This document shows positions 46,045-54,954 of a DNA stretch of 64,000 nt, in pieces. Source of the DNA: an uncultured Polaribacter sp. (GTDB taxonomy: Bacteria; Bacteroidota; Bacteroidia; Flavobacteriales; Flavobacteriaceae); assembly GCA_943788045.1 (NCBI GenBank), contig CALSOT010000002.1, positions 614,310 through 678,309 of the forward strand. Direction: 5' to 3'. The position numbers and the translations under genes are program-made. Under the pieces are notes generated by a model that had not been told where the DNA came from, ran no database searches, and worked only from the letters and a program-made list of their open reading frames with translations. Numbering within the stretch: position 1 is the first letter of the stretch; every line of letters starts with the position of its first letter.

Positions 46045-47172
46045 ATGGCAAAACAAGATTTTTACGAAATATTAGGACTTTCAAAGTCAGCTACTCAGGC
46101 AGAGATAAAAAAAGGTTATAGAAAAATGGCTATTAAATATCATCCAGACAAAAATCCTGATGATAGAACTGCTGAAGAAAACTTTAAAAAAGCAGCGGAA
46201 GCTTATGAGGTTTTAAGTGACGAAAATAAAAAAGCAAGATATGATCAGTATGGTCATCAAGCATTTGAAGGTCCTCAAGGCGGCGGCGGTTTTGGAGGTT
46301 CAGGAATGAATATGGATGACATATTTAGTCAGTTTGGAGATATCTTCGGCGGCGGCGGTGGCTTTGGTGGTTTTGGAGGTGGTGGACGCCAGCGTCAAGC
46401 AAGAGTCAAAGGAAGCAATATGCGAATTCGTGTAAAGCTTACCTTAGAAGAGATTGCTACAGGGGTTGAGAAAAAAGTGAAAGTTAGACGTAAGGTTAAA
46501 GCTGAAGGAGTTACTTATAAAACGTGTCCAACTTGTAATGGTTCTGGTCAGCAAATGCGAGTAACTAATACCATATTGGGAAGAATGCAAACTGCAACTA
46601 CTTGTAATACGTGTTCTGGAGCAGGAGAAATTATTAGCAGTAAACCAAATGGATCAGATGCACAAGGATTAATTACTCGAGAAGAAACTGTTTCTATTAA
46701 TATACCAGAGGGAGTTACGGAGGGAGTTCAATTAAAAGTAGGAGGTAAAGGTAATGAAGCTCCAGGAGATAGCTCAATTGCGGGTGATTTATTGGTCTTA
46801 ATTGAAGAAATTCCTCATGACACTTTAAAAAGAGAAGGAACAAATATTCATTATGATCTGTATGTTAATTTCTCTGAAGCAGTTTTAGGGACAAATAAGG
46901 AAGTTGAAATTGTTACGGGTAAAGTTAAAATTAAAATTGAAGCGGGTACTCAGTCTGGTAAAATTTTGAGATTAAAAGGAAAAGGTTTGCCAAGTATAGA
47001 GCGCTATGGAACAGGGGATTTCCTAATCCATATTAATGTTTGGACACCACAAGAATTGGACAAAGAACAAAAACAATTTTTTGATAAAATGTCTGATAAC
47101 GAGAACTTTAAACCTAGTCCGAACAAATTAGACAAATCATTTTTCGAGAAAGTAAAGGATATGTTTTCTTAG
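46045..47172 (+). CDS. dnaJ: Chaperone DnaJ (two-CXXC zinc-centre form)
   Basis: J domain with YHPDK (HPD at 33-35), a Gly/Phe-rich region (about 74-115), a cysteine region and the C-terminal substrate-binding domain; 375 residues. Only two CxxCxGxG motifs are present (C161/C164 and C187/C190) instead of four, so one zinc site rather than two. The G/F segment and client-binding parts look intact. Acts with DnaK and GrpE in protein folding. Confidence 0.95.
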   Translation: MAKQDFYEILGLSKSATQAEIKKGYRKMAIKYHPDKNPDDRTAEENFKKAAEAYEVLSDENKKARYDQYGHQAFEGPQGGGGFGGSGMNMDDIFSQFGDIFGGGGGFGGFGGGGRQRQARVKGSNMRIRVKLTLEEIATGVEKKVKVRRKVKAEGVTYKTCPTCNGSGQQMRVTNTILGRMQTATTCNTCSGAGEIISSKPNGSDAQGLITREETVSINIPEGVTEGVQLKVGGKGNEAPGDSSIAGDLLVLIEEIPHDTLKREGTNIHYDLYVNFSEAVLGTNKEVEIVTGKVKIKIEAGTQSGKILRLKGKGLPSIERYGTGDFLIHINVWTPQELDKEQKQFFDKMSDNENFKPSPNKLDKSFFEKVKDMFS

Positions 47173-47241
47173 ATAGGTCGCCTTACTATGAAAAAAATAA
47201 TCTTTTAATACAAAAACATTTTTTTGTAATATAATTTAATA

Positions 47242-47249
47242 TATATTTG
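47242..47249 (+). promoter_or_regulatory. Bacteroidota -7 box upstream of the candidate small RNA / rnpB
   Basis: TATATTTG, exact TAnnTTTG match. A TTG at 47224-47226 is a possible -33 element, spacer 15, slightly short. Confidence 0.5.
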
Positions 47250-47252
47250 CAG

Positions 47253-47329
47253 TGTTATTGAGAAATCGATAACACTTTTTCTTTTTCATAGCAATTTTTC
47301 CCACTCATTTATGAGTGGGTTTTTTTTTA
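47253..47329 (+). ncRNA. Candidate small RNA or rnpB leader
   Basis: Downstream of the TATATTTG box are two hairpins: AGTGTTAT / ATAACACT (47251-47276, then T5) and CCCACTCAT / ATGAGTGGG (47300-47319, then T9). A transcript of about 75 nucleotides ending in a strong terminator would result. It may be a small RNA, a short leader before rnpB, or just a dnaJ terminator region. No similarity to known RNAs recognised. Confidence 0.4.
47300..47329 (+). terminator. Strong intrinsic terminator between dnaJ and rnpB
   Basis: Perfect 9-bp stem CCCACTCAT / ATGAGTGGG with TT loop, followed by nine T. Confidence 0.85.
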
Positions 47330-47363
47330 TGATTTAAGAATGAATATAAAATAATATAGGAAA

Positions 47364-47665
47364 TTGCAGACTTATCTTATCGACTTGTTTTGACAAGTAG
47401 GAAAGTCCGGACACCAGAGAGTAATCATAGCGGATAACATCCGTCCAACGTGAGTTGAGGACCAGTGCAACAGAAAGAATGTACAGTTCGGCTGTAGTGA
47501 AACCAGGTAAACTCTATGAGGTGCAATGCCATGTAAATTAGAGCTTGAGGGCTACTCGTCCAATTCTAAAGGGTAGGCAGGTAGATTCTAAGAGTAATTT
47601 TAGAACTAGATAAATGATAAGAGCCTTTTTAAGGAACAGGATTCGGCTTATTAGTCTGCATTTTC
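47364..47665 (+). ncRNA. rnpB: RNase P RNA
   Basis: Catalytic RNA of RNase P, which removes the 5' leader from pre-tRNA. Diagnostic parts are GAAAGTCCGGAC (47401-47412) at P4, ACAGAAAGAATGTACAG, GAAACCAGGTAAACTC, and ACAGGATTCGGCTTA (47636-47650). P1 pairs TGCAGACT (47365-47372) with AGTCTGCA (47653-47660). The exact ends are estimated from P1. I see no clear promoter just upstream; the next box is at 47242. Confidence 0.95.
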
Positions 47666-47785
47666 TTTATTTTTATTAAATATTCATTTATTCGTTAGAA
47701 AATTTCTTTTTTTGGGACTTGAATTCAGTCTGATTGATAATAACTTTTTCTTATTAATTAATTATAGCTATCTATGATTTATCTT

Positions 47786-47814
47786 TTAATTTTCATATAA
47801 AAAATGTAAGTTTG
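47786..47814 (+). promoter_or_regulatory. Promoter of acnB
   Basis: TAAGTTTG (47807-47814) matches TAnnTTTG exactly; the -33 region is only TTTA. Transcription would start near 47820, giving a leader of about 78 bases. Confidence 0.5.
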
Positions 47815-47897
47815 TCACACTAAATTAACAAAAACTTATACAGTAAAACTTTTGGTGTTATAAGATCAATGGGCAAACTGTTAAAAAGATTTCTTTC

Positions 47898-50675
47898 ATG
47901 AGCATTTATATAGATTACCTAAAGCAGATAGAAGAGCGAAAAGAGCATGGACTTCATCCACAACCAATTGATAGTGCTGAATTACTTGGCAAAATTATTG
48001 AGCAAATAAAAGATTCAGATAGCGAATATAGGGACGATTCTCTTCAATTTTTTATATACAATGTTCTACCGGGAACGACAAGTGCTGCAGGTTTAAAAGC
48101 TAAGTTCTTAAAAGAAATCATCACAGGGGAATCAGTTTTAAAAGAAATTACTCCAGCTTTTGCGTTTGAACAATTATCGCATATGAAAGGAGGGCCTTCA
48201 ATTGAAGTTTTACTTGATTTAGCTTTAGGGAAAGACGCTTCTATTGCGACCGATGCAGCAAAAGTGCTAAAAACACAAGTGTTTTTGTACGAAGCAGATA
48301 TGGAACTTCTGGAAACTGCTTTTAAATCAGGGAACCAAATTGCTAAAGAGTTATTAGAGAGTTATGCACAAGCTGAATTCTTTACGAAACTCCCAGAGGT
48401 TGAAGAAAAAATAGAAGTTGTAACTTACATTGCTGGCGTTGGGGATATCTCAACAGATTTATTATCGCCAGGAGCAGATGCACATTCCAGATCAGATCGT
48501 GAATTACACGGGCAATGTATGTTTGAGCATAATAAAGATATGCAAAATGAATTGTCAGCTTTAAAAGCACAACATCCTGATAAGCGTGTAATGTTAGTTG
48601 CTGAGAAAGGAACAATGGGAGTTGGTTCTTCAAGAATGTCTGGTGTAAATAATGTAGCATTATGGACAGGTGTCCCTTTTAGCCCATATGTACCATTTAT
48701 TAATTTTGCTCCTGTTATTGCCGGTACAAATGGTATTGCGCCTATTTTCCTAACAACTGTTGGGGTTACTGGTGGTATTGGTATTGATTTAAAAAATTGG
48801 GTTAAGCAAAAAGATGCAGATGGAAATACAGTTGTTGATGAGGACGGAGAAGCAATCTTAAAAGAAGAGTATTCTGTTGCCACAGGTACAGTACTTACTA
48901 TAAATACAAAAACAAAAAAATTATATAATGGAGACAAAGAGTTAAAAGATATCTCTACTGCTTTAACTCCACCAAAAATGGAGTTTATCAAAGCAGGGGG
49001 GTCTTATGCTGTTGTTTTTGGTAAGAAATTACAAACATTTGCTTGTAAAGTTTTAGATATTGATGTGCCCGAAGTGTATTCTGCTTCAAAAGAAGTGTCT
49101 ATAGAAGGACAAGGGTTAACTGCTGTTGAGAAAATTTTCAACAGAAATGCAGTAGGAACTACTCCAGGAAAAACATTACATGCAGGTTCTAATGTAAGAG
49201 TTGAAGTAAACATTGTAGGTTCTCAAGATACTACTGGTTTAATGACTTCTCAAGAATTAGAGATGATGGCTGCTACAGTTATTTCTCCAATTGTTGATAC
49301 AGGTTATCAATCAGGATGTCATACAGCTTCTGTATGGGATGATAAATCTAAGGCTAACATTCCAAGATTAATGAAGTTTATGAATGACTTCGGATTAGTT
49401 ACTGCACGTCACCCAGAAGGGAAGTATCATGCAATGACTGACGTAATACATAAAGTATTAAACGATATTGCTGTTGACGATTGGGATGTAATTATTGGTG
49501 GAGATTCGCATACACGTATGGCAAAAGGAGTTGCTTTTGGCGCGGATTCAGGAACAGTTGCTTTAGCATTAGCTACAGGTGAAGCTACAATGCCAATTCC
49601 AGAGTCTGTAAAAGTTACTTTTAAAGGAGAAATGAAATCTTATATGGATTTCCGAGATGTAGTTCATGCGACTCAAGAACAAATGTTAAACCAATTTGAT
49701 GGAGAGAATGTTTTTCAAGGAAAAATTATTGAAGTGCATATTGGAACTTTAACTTCTGATCAAGCATTTACATTTACAGATTGGACTGCTGAGATGAAAG
49801 CAAAAGCATCTATATGTATTTCAGAAGATGATACTTTAATAGAATCATTAGAAATCTCAAGAGATCGTATTCAAATTATGATTGACAAGGGAATGGATAA
49901 TCCTAAGCAAGATCTTAAAGGTTTAGTTGATAAGGCAAATAGTCGTATAATCGAAATTAAAACAGGAACTAAATCGGCATTAAAACCAGATTCTGATGCA
50001 AAGTATTATCAAGAAGTTGTTATTGATTTAGATAAGATTGTTGAACCAATGATTGCTGATCCAGATGTAAATAATGAAGATGTGTCTAAGCGTTATACAC
50101 ATGATAATATTCGACCATTATCATTCTACGGAGGATCTAAGAAAGTAGATTTAGGATTTATTGGGTCTTGTATGATTCATAAAGGAGATATGCAAATATT
50201 AGCTCAAATGTTAAAGAATATTGAAGAGCAACATGGTAAAGTAGAGTTTAAAGCTCCTTTAGTAGTTGCACCACCAACATATAATATTGTTGATGAGTTG
50301 AAAGCAGAAGGGGATTGGGAAATCTTAGTGAAATATTCAGGGTTTGAATTTGATGATAATGCACCAAAAGGAGCAGCAAGAACTAAATACGAAAATATGT
50401 TGTATTTAGAGCGTCCTGGTTGTAACTTATGTATGGGTAACCAAGAGAAAGCCGAAGCTGGAGATACTGTAATGGCTACTTCTACACGTTTATTCCAAGG
50501 TCGTGTAGTAAGAGATACTGATGAGAAAAAGGGAGAATCTTTATTATCATCAACACCAGTGGTAGTCTTGTCTACTATTTTAGGTAGAACTCCAACAATA
50601 GAAGAATATCAAGCTGCTGTTAAAGGTATTGTTTTAACTAAGTTTAAGCCTTCACAAAAAACATTAGTAGTGTAA
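47898..50675 (+). CDS. acnB: Aconitate hydratase B
   Basis: The TCA cycle enzyme converts citrate to isocitrate. The 925-residue protein has an N-terminal HEAT-like region, then swivel and aconitase domains. The iron-sulfur cysteines lie in GFIGSCMIHKGD and in RPGCNLCMGNQEK. Long length and domain order (HEAT domain first) match AcnB, not AcnA. It is followed by a perfect 27-bp stem terminator. Confidence 0.95.
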   Translation: MSIYIDYLKQIEERKEHGLHPQPIDSAELLGKIIEQIKDSDSEYRDDSLQFFIYNVLPGTTSAAGLKAKFLKEIITGESVLKEITPAFAFEQLSHMKGGPSIEVLLDLALGKDASIATDAAKVLKTQVFLYEADMELLETAFKSGNQIAKELLESYAQAEFFTKLPEVEEKIEVVTYIAGVGDISTDLLSPGADAHSRSDRELHGQCMFEHNKDMQNELSALKAQHPDKRVMLVAEKGTMGVGSSRMSGVNNVALWTGVPFSPYVPFINFAPVIAGTNGIAPIFLTTVGVTGGIGIDLKNWVKQKDADGNTVVDEDGEAILKEEYSVATGTVLTINTKTKKLYNGDKELKDISTALTPPKMEFIKAGGSYAVVFGKKLQTFACKVLDIDVPEVYSASKEVSIEGQGLTAVEKIFNRNAVGTTPGKTLHAGSNVRVEVNIVGSQDTTGLMTSQELEMMAATVISPIVDTGYQSGCHTASVWDDKSKANIPRLMKFMNDFGLVTARHPEGKYHAMTDVIHKVLNDIAVDDWDVIIGGDSHTRMAKGVAFGADSGTVALALATGEATMPIPESVKVTFKGEMKSYMDFRDVVHATQEQMLNQFDGENVFQGKIIEVHIGTLTSDQAFTFTDWTAEMKAKASICISEDDTLIESLEISRDRIQIMIDKGMDNPKQDLKGLVDKANSRIIEIKTGTKSALKPDSDAKYYQEVVIDLDKIVEPMIADPDVNNEDVSKRYTHDNIRPLSFYGGSKKVDLGFIGSCMIHKGDMQILAQMLKNIEEQHGKVEFKAPLVVAPPTYNIVDELKAEGDWEILVKYSGFEFDDNAPKGAARTKYENMLYLERPGCNLCMGNQEKAEAGDTVMATSTRLFQGRVVRDTDEKKGESLLSSTPVVVLSTILGRTPTIEEYQAAVKGIVLTKFKPSQKTLVV

Positions 50676-50683
50676 ATAAAAAT

Positions 50684-50741
50684 GTATCGTTTAAATAAAA
50701 AAACTCAAGTTTATACTTGAGTTTTTTTATTTAAACGATAC
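50684..50741. terminator. Perfect 27-bp stem terminator after acnB
   Basis: Arms 50684-50710 and 50715-50741 are perfectly complementary, with TTAT loop. The core CTCAAGT / ACTTGAG is flanked by A7 and T7 runs, giving a symmetric, bidirectional terminator form; the stem extends further outward than a terminator needs. Confidence 0.85.
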
Positions 50742-50783
50742 GATATAATGAAATGGTATTTTAGATTATATTTTAATTACGAC

Positions 50784-50954
50784 ATGGAAAAAAATTTTAT
50801 ATTTAATCGAATTTGCTAAAGATATACCTACAATAGCAAAATTTTTGTTTATCATGATGGTAGTAAAAAGATAATTGTTACAAACTATACGTATAATCAA
50901 ATTCAAATAGAATGGTATAATGAAGGTTATTCCTTAAATTTAATTAAAAAATAA
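50784..50954 (+). pseudogene. Small gene remnant with an in-frame stop
   Basis: From the ATG, 11 codons end at a TAA (50817-50819), and the same frame then runs on for 44 codons as RYTYNSKIFVYHDGSKKIIV ... NQIQIEWYNEGYSLNLIKK to TAA. The second part looks like real protein; the first stop could be a point mutation. Family not recognised; it might also be a chance frame. Confidence 0.35.
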
Positions 50955-50984
50955 AATGCTTAATATTTAAGTATTTCATACAAA

Positions 50985-51014
50985 AACCTCTGAATTAATT
51001 CGGGAGTTTTTTGT
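50985..51014 (+). terminator. Possible terminator before the M23 peptidase gene
   Basis: Bulged stem around CTCTGAA / TTCGGGAG with TTAA loop, followed by T6 (51007-51012). It ends 12 bases before the ATG at 51026, so it may be an end for the upstream remnant. Confidence 0.4.
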
Positions 51015-51025
51015 TCCATACAGCC

Positions 51026-51721
51026 ATGAATACAAGAAAATTTAATCAATTTTTGAATCAAATTTCAGAATTTCCTATACCTGTAATTGATGTTCCAATT
51101 TCATTAGATACATATATTCCTATAGCTATTTCTGATAAAAATATAGATTTATTAAATTTTGAGATTTCTTCGTCTTTAGAATGGGAAAAATATATCAAAT
51201 CCTTTTTAGAGGATAATAATGCTAAAGTTGCTTTTGGTGGATATTTAGAAAAAAGAAATATATATGATAGAAGTGATTATTTTAAAAGTTTAGCAGAGAA
51301 TGAGAAAAGAAATATTCACTTAGGAATCGATTTATGGTGTAATGTGAATACAAAAGTATTGGCTGTTTTAGATGGAGAAATTCATAGTTTTAAAAATAAT
51401 ACTAATTATGGTGATTATGGCCCAACGATAATTTTAAAACATCAAATAGAAGAAGAAATTTTTTATACTTTATATGGGCATTTATCTTTATCGTCAATAG
51501 AAAACTTAAAAGTAGGAAATACTGTTTTACAAGGAAATGTAATTGGTCTTTTAGGAAGTTCTTCAGTAAACGGAGATTATGCACCGCATTTGCATTTTCA
51601 AATAATTAAAGATTTAGAAAATAATTTTGGAGACTATCCAGGAGTTTCAACCGAAAAAAATATAGAATTTTATAGTAGAAATTGTTCCAACCCAAATTTA
51701 TTGTTAAAATTACCAATTTAA
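51026..51721 (+). CDS. M23-family metallopeptidase
   Basis: 231 residues from the ATG at 51026 (a longer frame opens at TTG 51011). The LytM-type zinc motif is HLGIDLW with the second pair in HLHFQII; GDYGPTIILKH and YGHLSL are family segments. Zinc endopeptidases of this type usually cut peptidoglycan crosslinks. No signal peptide is evident in the N-terminus (MNTRKFNQFL), unlike secreted members, so location is uncertain. No neighbour explains its role. Confidence 0.82.
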   Translation: MNTRKFNQFLNQISEFPIPVIDVPISLDTYIPIAISDKNIDLLNFEISSSLEWEKYIKSFLEDNNAKVAFGGYLEKRNIYDRSDYFKSLAENEKRNIHLGIDLWCNVNTKVLAVLDGEIHSFKNNTNYGDYGPTIILKHQIEEEIFYTLYGHLSLSSIENLKVGNTVLQGNVIGLLGSSSVNGDYAPHLHFQIIKDLENNFGDYPGVSTEKNIEFYSRNCSNPNLLLKLPI

Positions 51722-51856
51722 GTAATAAGTTTTTGTATTAATATTTGATACGTTTATTTTCTAAGGTTTTTAAAGAAACTTTAGCAGATAAACTAATTGT
51801 AACAAAAGAAATAATGGTTTTTAATAATAGTGTTTTAGATTAAATAAAAAAGCTGA

Positions 51857-53038
51857 TTAACCATTAATTTCATCAATAGAATTTAAAATAATTTTACAAC
51901 CCTCTATAATTTCTTCATTGGAAATTGTGAGTGGAGGGGTTATCCTCATTGCTCTTCCCTCAAATAATAAGAAAAACAGAATTAATCCGTTTTCTAAACA
52001 TTTATGAATCACTTTTGCAGCCAATTCTGGAGTTTCTAAAAGTGCTGTTAACATTAAGCCTTTTCCTCTAATCTCTATTATAGAGGAATGAATTAAATGT
52101 TTTCTTATTAATTTTTCTTTTTTTAAAGATGACGAAATTAAAGTTTTACTTGTTATTTCTTTTATGGTAGCTACCCCAGCTGCAGATATAACAGGATGCC
52201 CTGCAAAGGTAGAAATATGACCTAATGTAGGATTTTCTTTTAATAAACTCATCTTTTCAAATGATGAAATAAAAGCACCAATAGGCATTCCACCGCCTAG
52301 ACCTTTGCCAGTAATTATAATATCCGGAATAACATTATAGTTCTCAAACCCCCAAAAAGTTCCTGTTCTACCAATTCCTGTTTGTATTTCATCTAAAATT
52401 AATAAAGCTCCAACTTCTAAACAGCGTTGCTTTACTTTTAATAAAAATTCATTTTTCGATTCTATAAAACCAGCACCTCCTTGTATTGTTTCCAATATAA
52501 CAGCTGCAGTGTTAGTTGTGATTTTGGGAAGTTCATTTGCATTATTAAAGGAAATAAATTTTGTACCAGGGATTAAAGGTCTAAAAGCAGAATTTTGACT
52601 TTCAACCCCAGAAACACTCATAGCGCCCATTGTGTTACCATGATACGAGTTTTTAGCTGCTATTATTTCTGATCTATTTGTAACTCTTTTAGCCAATTTT
52701 AATGCACCTTCTGTTGCTTCTGTGCCAGAATTCGTAATGTATACAGCATTTAGATTCTCGGGAGAATTTTCTACTAATAATTTACACAATTCTACTTGTG
52801 GTTGCTGAATAAACTCACCGTAAACCATTACATGAGCATATGAATCTAGCTGATTTTTAATAGCTGCTGTAACTTTTGGATTATTATGACCCACACTATT
52901 TGCAGAAACCCCTGCCACAAAGTCTAAATATTTTTTACCAGAGGTATCATAGATATAACTTCCTTTTGCTTTTGAAATTTCCATAGCAAGTGGATGAGTA
53001 GAGGTTTGTGCTTGATATTTAAAAAAATCTTTTTTCAA
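51857..53038 (-). CDS. Class III aminotransferase (acetylornithine/ornithine-type)
   Basis: The 393-residue PLP enzyme has TNSGTEATEGALKLAKR, LDEIQTGIGRTGTFWGFE and the PLP lysine in IITGKGLGGGMPIGAF. These fit ArgD, ornithine or related omega-aminotransferases; the substrate is not decided by sequence. The gene is between an M23 peptidase gene and an OstA-like gene; no arginine genes are near. Confidence 0.85.
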   Translation of the reverse strand: MKKDFFKYQAQTSTHPLAMEISKAKGSYIYDTSGKKYLDFVAGVSANSVGHNNPKVTAAIKNQLDSYAHVMVYGEFIQQPQVELCKLLVENSPENLNAVYITNSGTEATEGALKLAKRVTNRSEIIAAKNSYHGNTMGAMSVSGVESQNSAFRPLIPGTKFISFNNANELPKITTNTAAVILETIQGGAGFIESKNEFLLKVKQRCLEVGALLILDEIQTGIGRTGTFWGFENYNVIPDIIITGKGLGGGMPIGAFISSFEKMSLLKENPTLGHISTFAGHPVISAAGVATIKEITSKTLISSSLKKEKLIRKHLIHSSIIEIRGKGLMLTALLETPELAAKVIHKCLENGLILFFLLFEGRAMRITPPLTISNEEIIEGCKIILNSIDEING

Positions 53039-53089
53039 GATAATTGTTTTTTATAGAAAATAGCCGGCTTTATTAATTTTAGAACTGTT

Positions 53090-54607
53090 TTAAGTTTTAT
53101 CATTTTTAATAAAAATATCTTCCCTTTTTTTAGGTTGTTCATCTTCTCGCCAAATAAAACCCTTTAATTGTCTCACATCATCAGGTAATTGCGAGGGCGG
53201 ATATGTATTACCATCTGACTTTTTTAAATACTTAATTGTTTCTATTTGCCCATTCTCTAAGGTAAATTCTATGTTACTCGAAATTTCTTTCGTAATTGTT
53301 TCTAAAACCTGCGTTTCTTCATTTCTATTGAAGTAAACGGATTCTGCATTTCCTTTTACTGTAAGAAATTGAAGTTTATTATTTTTAAATTTCCCAAACA
53401 TGTTTCTACCTCGAATTTGATTAAAATCCTTATTAGAGACAGTATCTTTTGTAATAATAAATGAATTATTTAACACTTTTAAAGAATCTAATTTTTCCGT
53501 TTCCACATTAGATATTAAATGAATTGTATCTCCGGTTATTTGATTTTGTTCTGACCAAATAACTGGATTTTTAAACATTCTAGTTAAACCATTAGTTTGA
53601 TTTGTGTGAATAGAATCACATTTTCCTTGTAAGTCGGACTTAAAAATTTTAACATTATTAAACGTTCTAACAATTCTCTTTTTGGGTTTACCTGTTATCA
53701 ATATAGTATCACCATGAATAAACATAGAGTCTTTTTCTACAATTGAAATAGCAACTGCCCTTTTAACCATAAAAAGAGAATCTTTTAATTCAAAGATTTC
53801 TGCATAGTTTCCTTTTGTGATAAAGTTCTTAACCGTATCTATAACTTGAATATTATTCGTCGCAGAAGCAAAACCTTTTTTCTTGTCATAATATAAACTA
53901 TCCCCCTCAATAGTTCTTTCCTTTAAATAGAGTTTTGCTTTTTTTACAAAGTAAGAAATATCTGTTTTTGTATTATAAAAACCTCTTTCACAATACATTT
54001 TATTATCATTTTCAGTATTTGTAATTGTAGATGGTCCGTATAAATAAGTGAGTCCAGAATTTGTGTAATAATCTAAATGATTCGATGCTAAATGATGTTC
54101 TGGATTTACTACTGTAACTCTTGTAGTAGCTGTAAATTTTTTAGTTTCTAAATAGAAGTTTCCATTCTTACTTTTTAAAGTATTTGTAGAGTCTTTAATA
54201 GTTGCATAGCTTTTGTAGTATAATTTCTGATTCAATCGATCAAAATGCAATGTATCTGCAGTTAATGTCATCGTTGGGTCTTTTAAAACGACATTTCCCC
54301 AAGATAAGGCTTGTTTTGAATTTGCGTCATAATCAGTATAATTACTTGTTTGTGTAATTGTATCTCCTTGTTTAATAATAACTTTTCCAATAGCTTTAAA
54401 GAAGTTTTTTTCTTTGTAGAATAATGCTTGTTGACTTGTTAAAATGATTCCATCGTGAGTCATTTTAACATTACCAATTAATATGCTAGCGCCAGGGTAT
54501 TTCTCTTCATTGGCTTCTTGAATTTCAGCTTCATAATTTATTTTTTTTGTTTGTGAATAAACAAATGAATAGATAAATAGAGAAATCAGAAATAATATAT
54601 TTTTCAA
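53090..54607 (-). CDS. OstA-like (LptA/LptD N-terminal type) protein
   Basis: The protein has a signal peptide (ILFLISLFIYSFVYSQ) and then repeated OstA-type strands (GNVKMTHDGIILTSQQA, GKVIIKQGDTITQTS, LSWGNVVLKDPTMTL). Such proteins shuttle or insert lipopolysaccharide across the envelope; the jellyroll repeats run through most of the protein. The start is uncertain: the TTG at 54607 (LKNILFLIS) gives the cleanest signal peptide; an ATG at 54649 adds 14 residues with no signal character. Bacteroidota have several OstA-like proteins of unknown division of labour. Confidence 0.72.
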   Translation of the reverse strand: MKNILFLISLFIYSFVYSQTKKINYEAEIQEANEEKYPGASILIGNVKMTHDGIILTSQQALFYKEKNFFKAIGKVIIKQGDTITQTSNYTDYDANSKQALSWGNVVLKDPTMTLTADTLHFDRLNQKLYYKSYATIKDSTNTLKSKNGNFYLETKKFTATTRVTVVNPEHHLASNHLDYYTNSGLTYLYGPSTITNTENDNKMYCERGFYNTKTDISYFVKKAKLYLKERTIEGDSLYYDKKKGFASATNNIQVIDTVKNFITKGNYAEIFELKDSLFMVKRAVAISIVEKDSMFIHGDTILITGKPKKRIVRTFNNVKIFKSDLQGKCDSIHTNQTNGLTRMFKNPVIWSEQNQITGDTIHLISNVETEKLDSLKVLNNSFIITKDTVSNKDFNQIRGRNMFGKFKNNKLQFLTVKGNAESVYFNRNEETQVLETITKEISSNIEFTLENGQIETIKYLKKSDGNTYPPSQLPDDVRQLKGFIWREDEQPKKREDIFIKNDKT

Positions 54608-54928
54608 AATGATGAATTTACAGCAAAAATAATGAAAAGAATATAGCAAGCTATTAAAGAAAAGTGAAATTTAATGATATGAAAGTATATTTTGATATTG
54701 ATTAATTATTAGTTTGTATTATTTTAAGAACAAAAATAATTATTTTAAATTATGATCACTCAAAATTTATTTTAACGCATTTCTATAATTTTACTTTATA
54801 TATTAAAGAGAATTATTAAATGTTTTTAATATGTTTAGTCATGAATTGAGCTCCTCTAAACTTTCATTTTTTAAAAGTTTATTGTAATAAAACATACTTT
54901 TTATTATCGATATTATTTTAACTTCTTG

Positions 54929-54936
54929 TAGTTTTG
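54929..54936 (+). promoter_or_regulatory. Promoter box of the PLP decarboxylase gene
   Basis: TAGTTTTG matches TAnnTTTG exactly and lies 19 bases before the ATG at 54955. The rest of the roughly 300 bases between the OstA-like gene and this gene is AT-rich with no gene seen. Confidence 0.5.
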
Positions 54937-54954
54937 CGCAAAAATTACAATTTA

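Noticed and set aside
48425-48991. Open frame of 188 codons on the minus strand inside acnB
   Set aside because: Antisense shadow of a conserved gene; no family signal.
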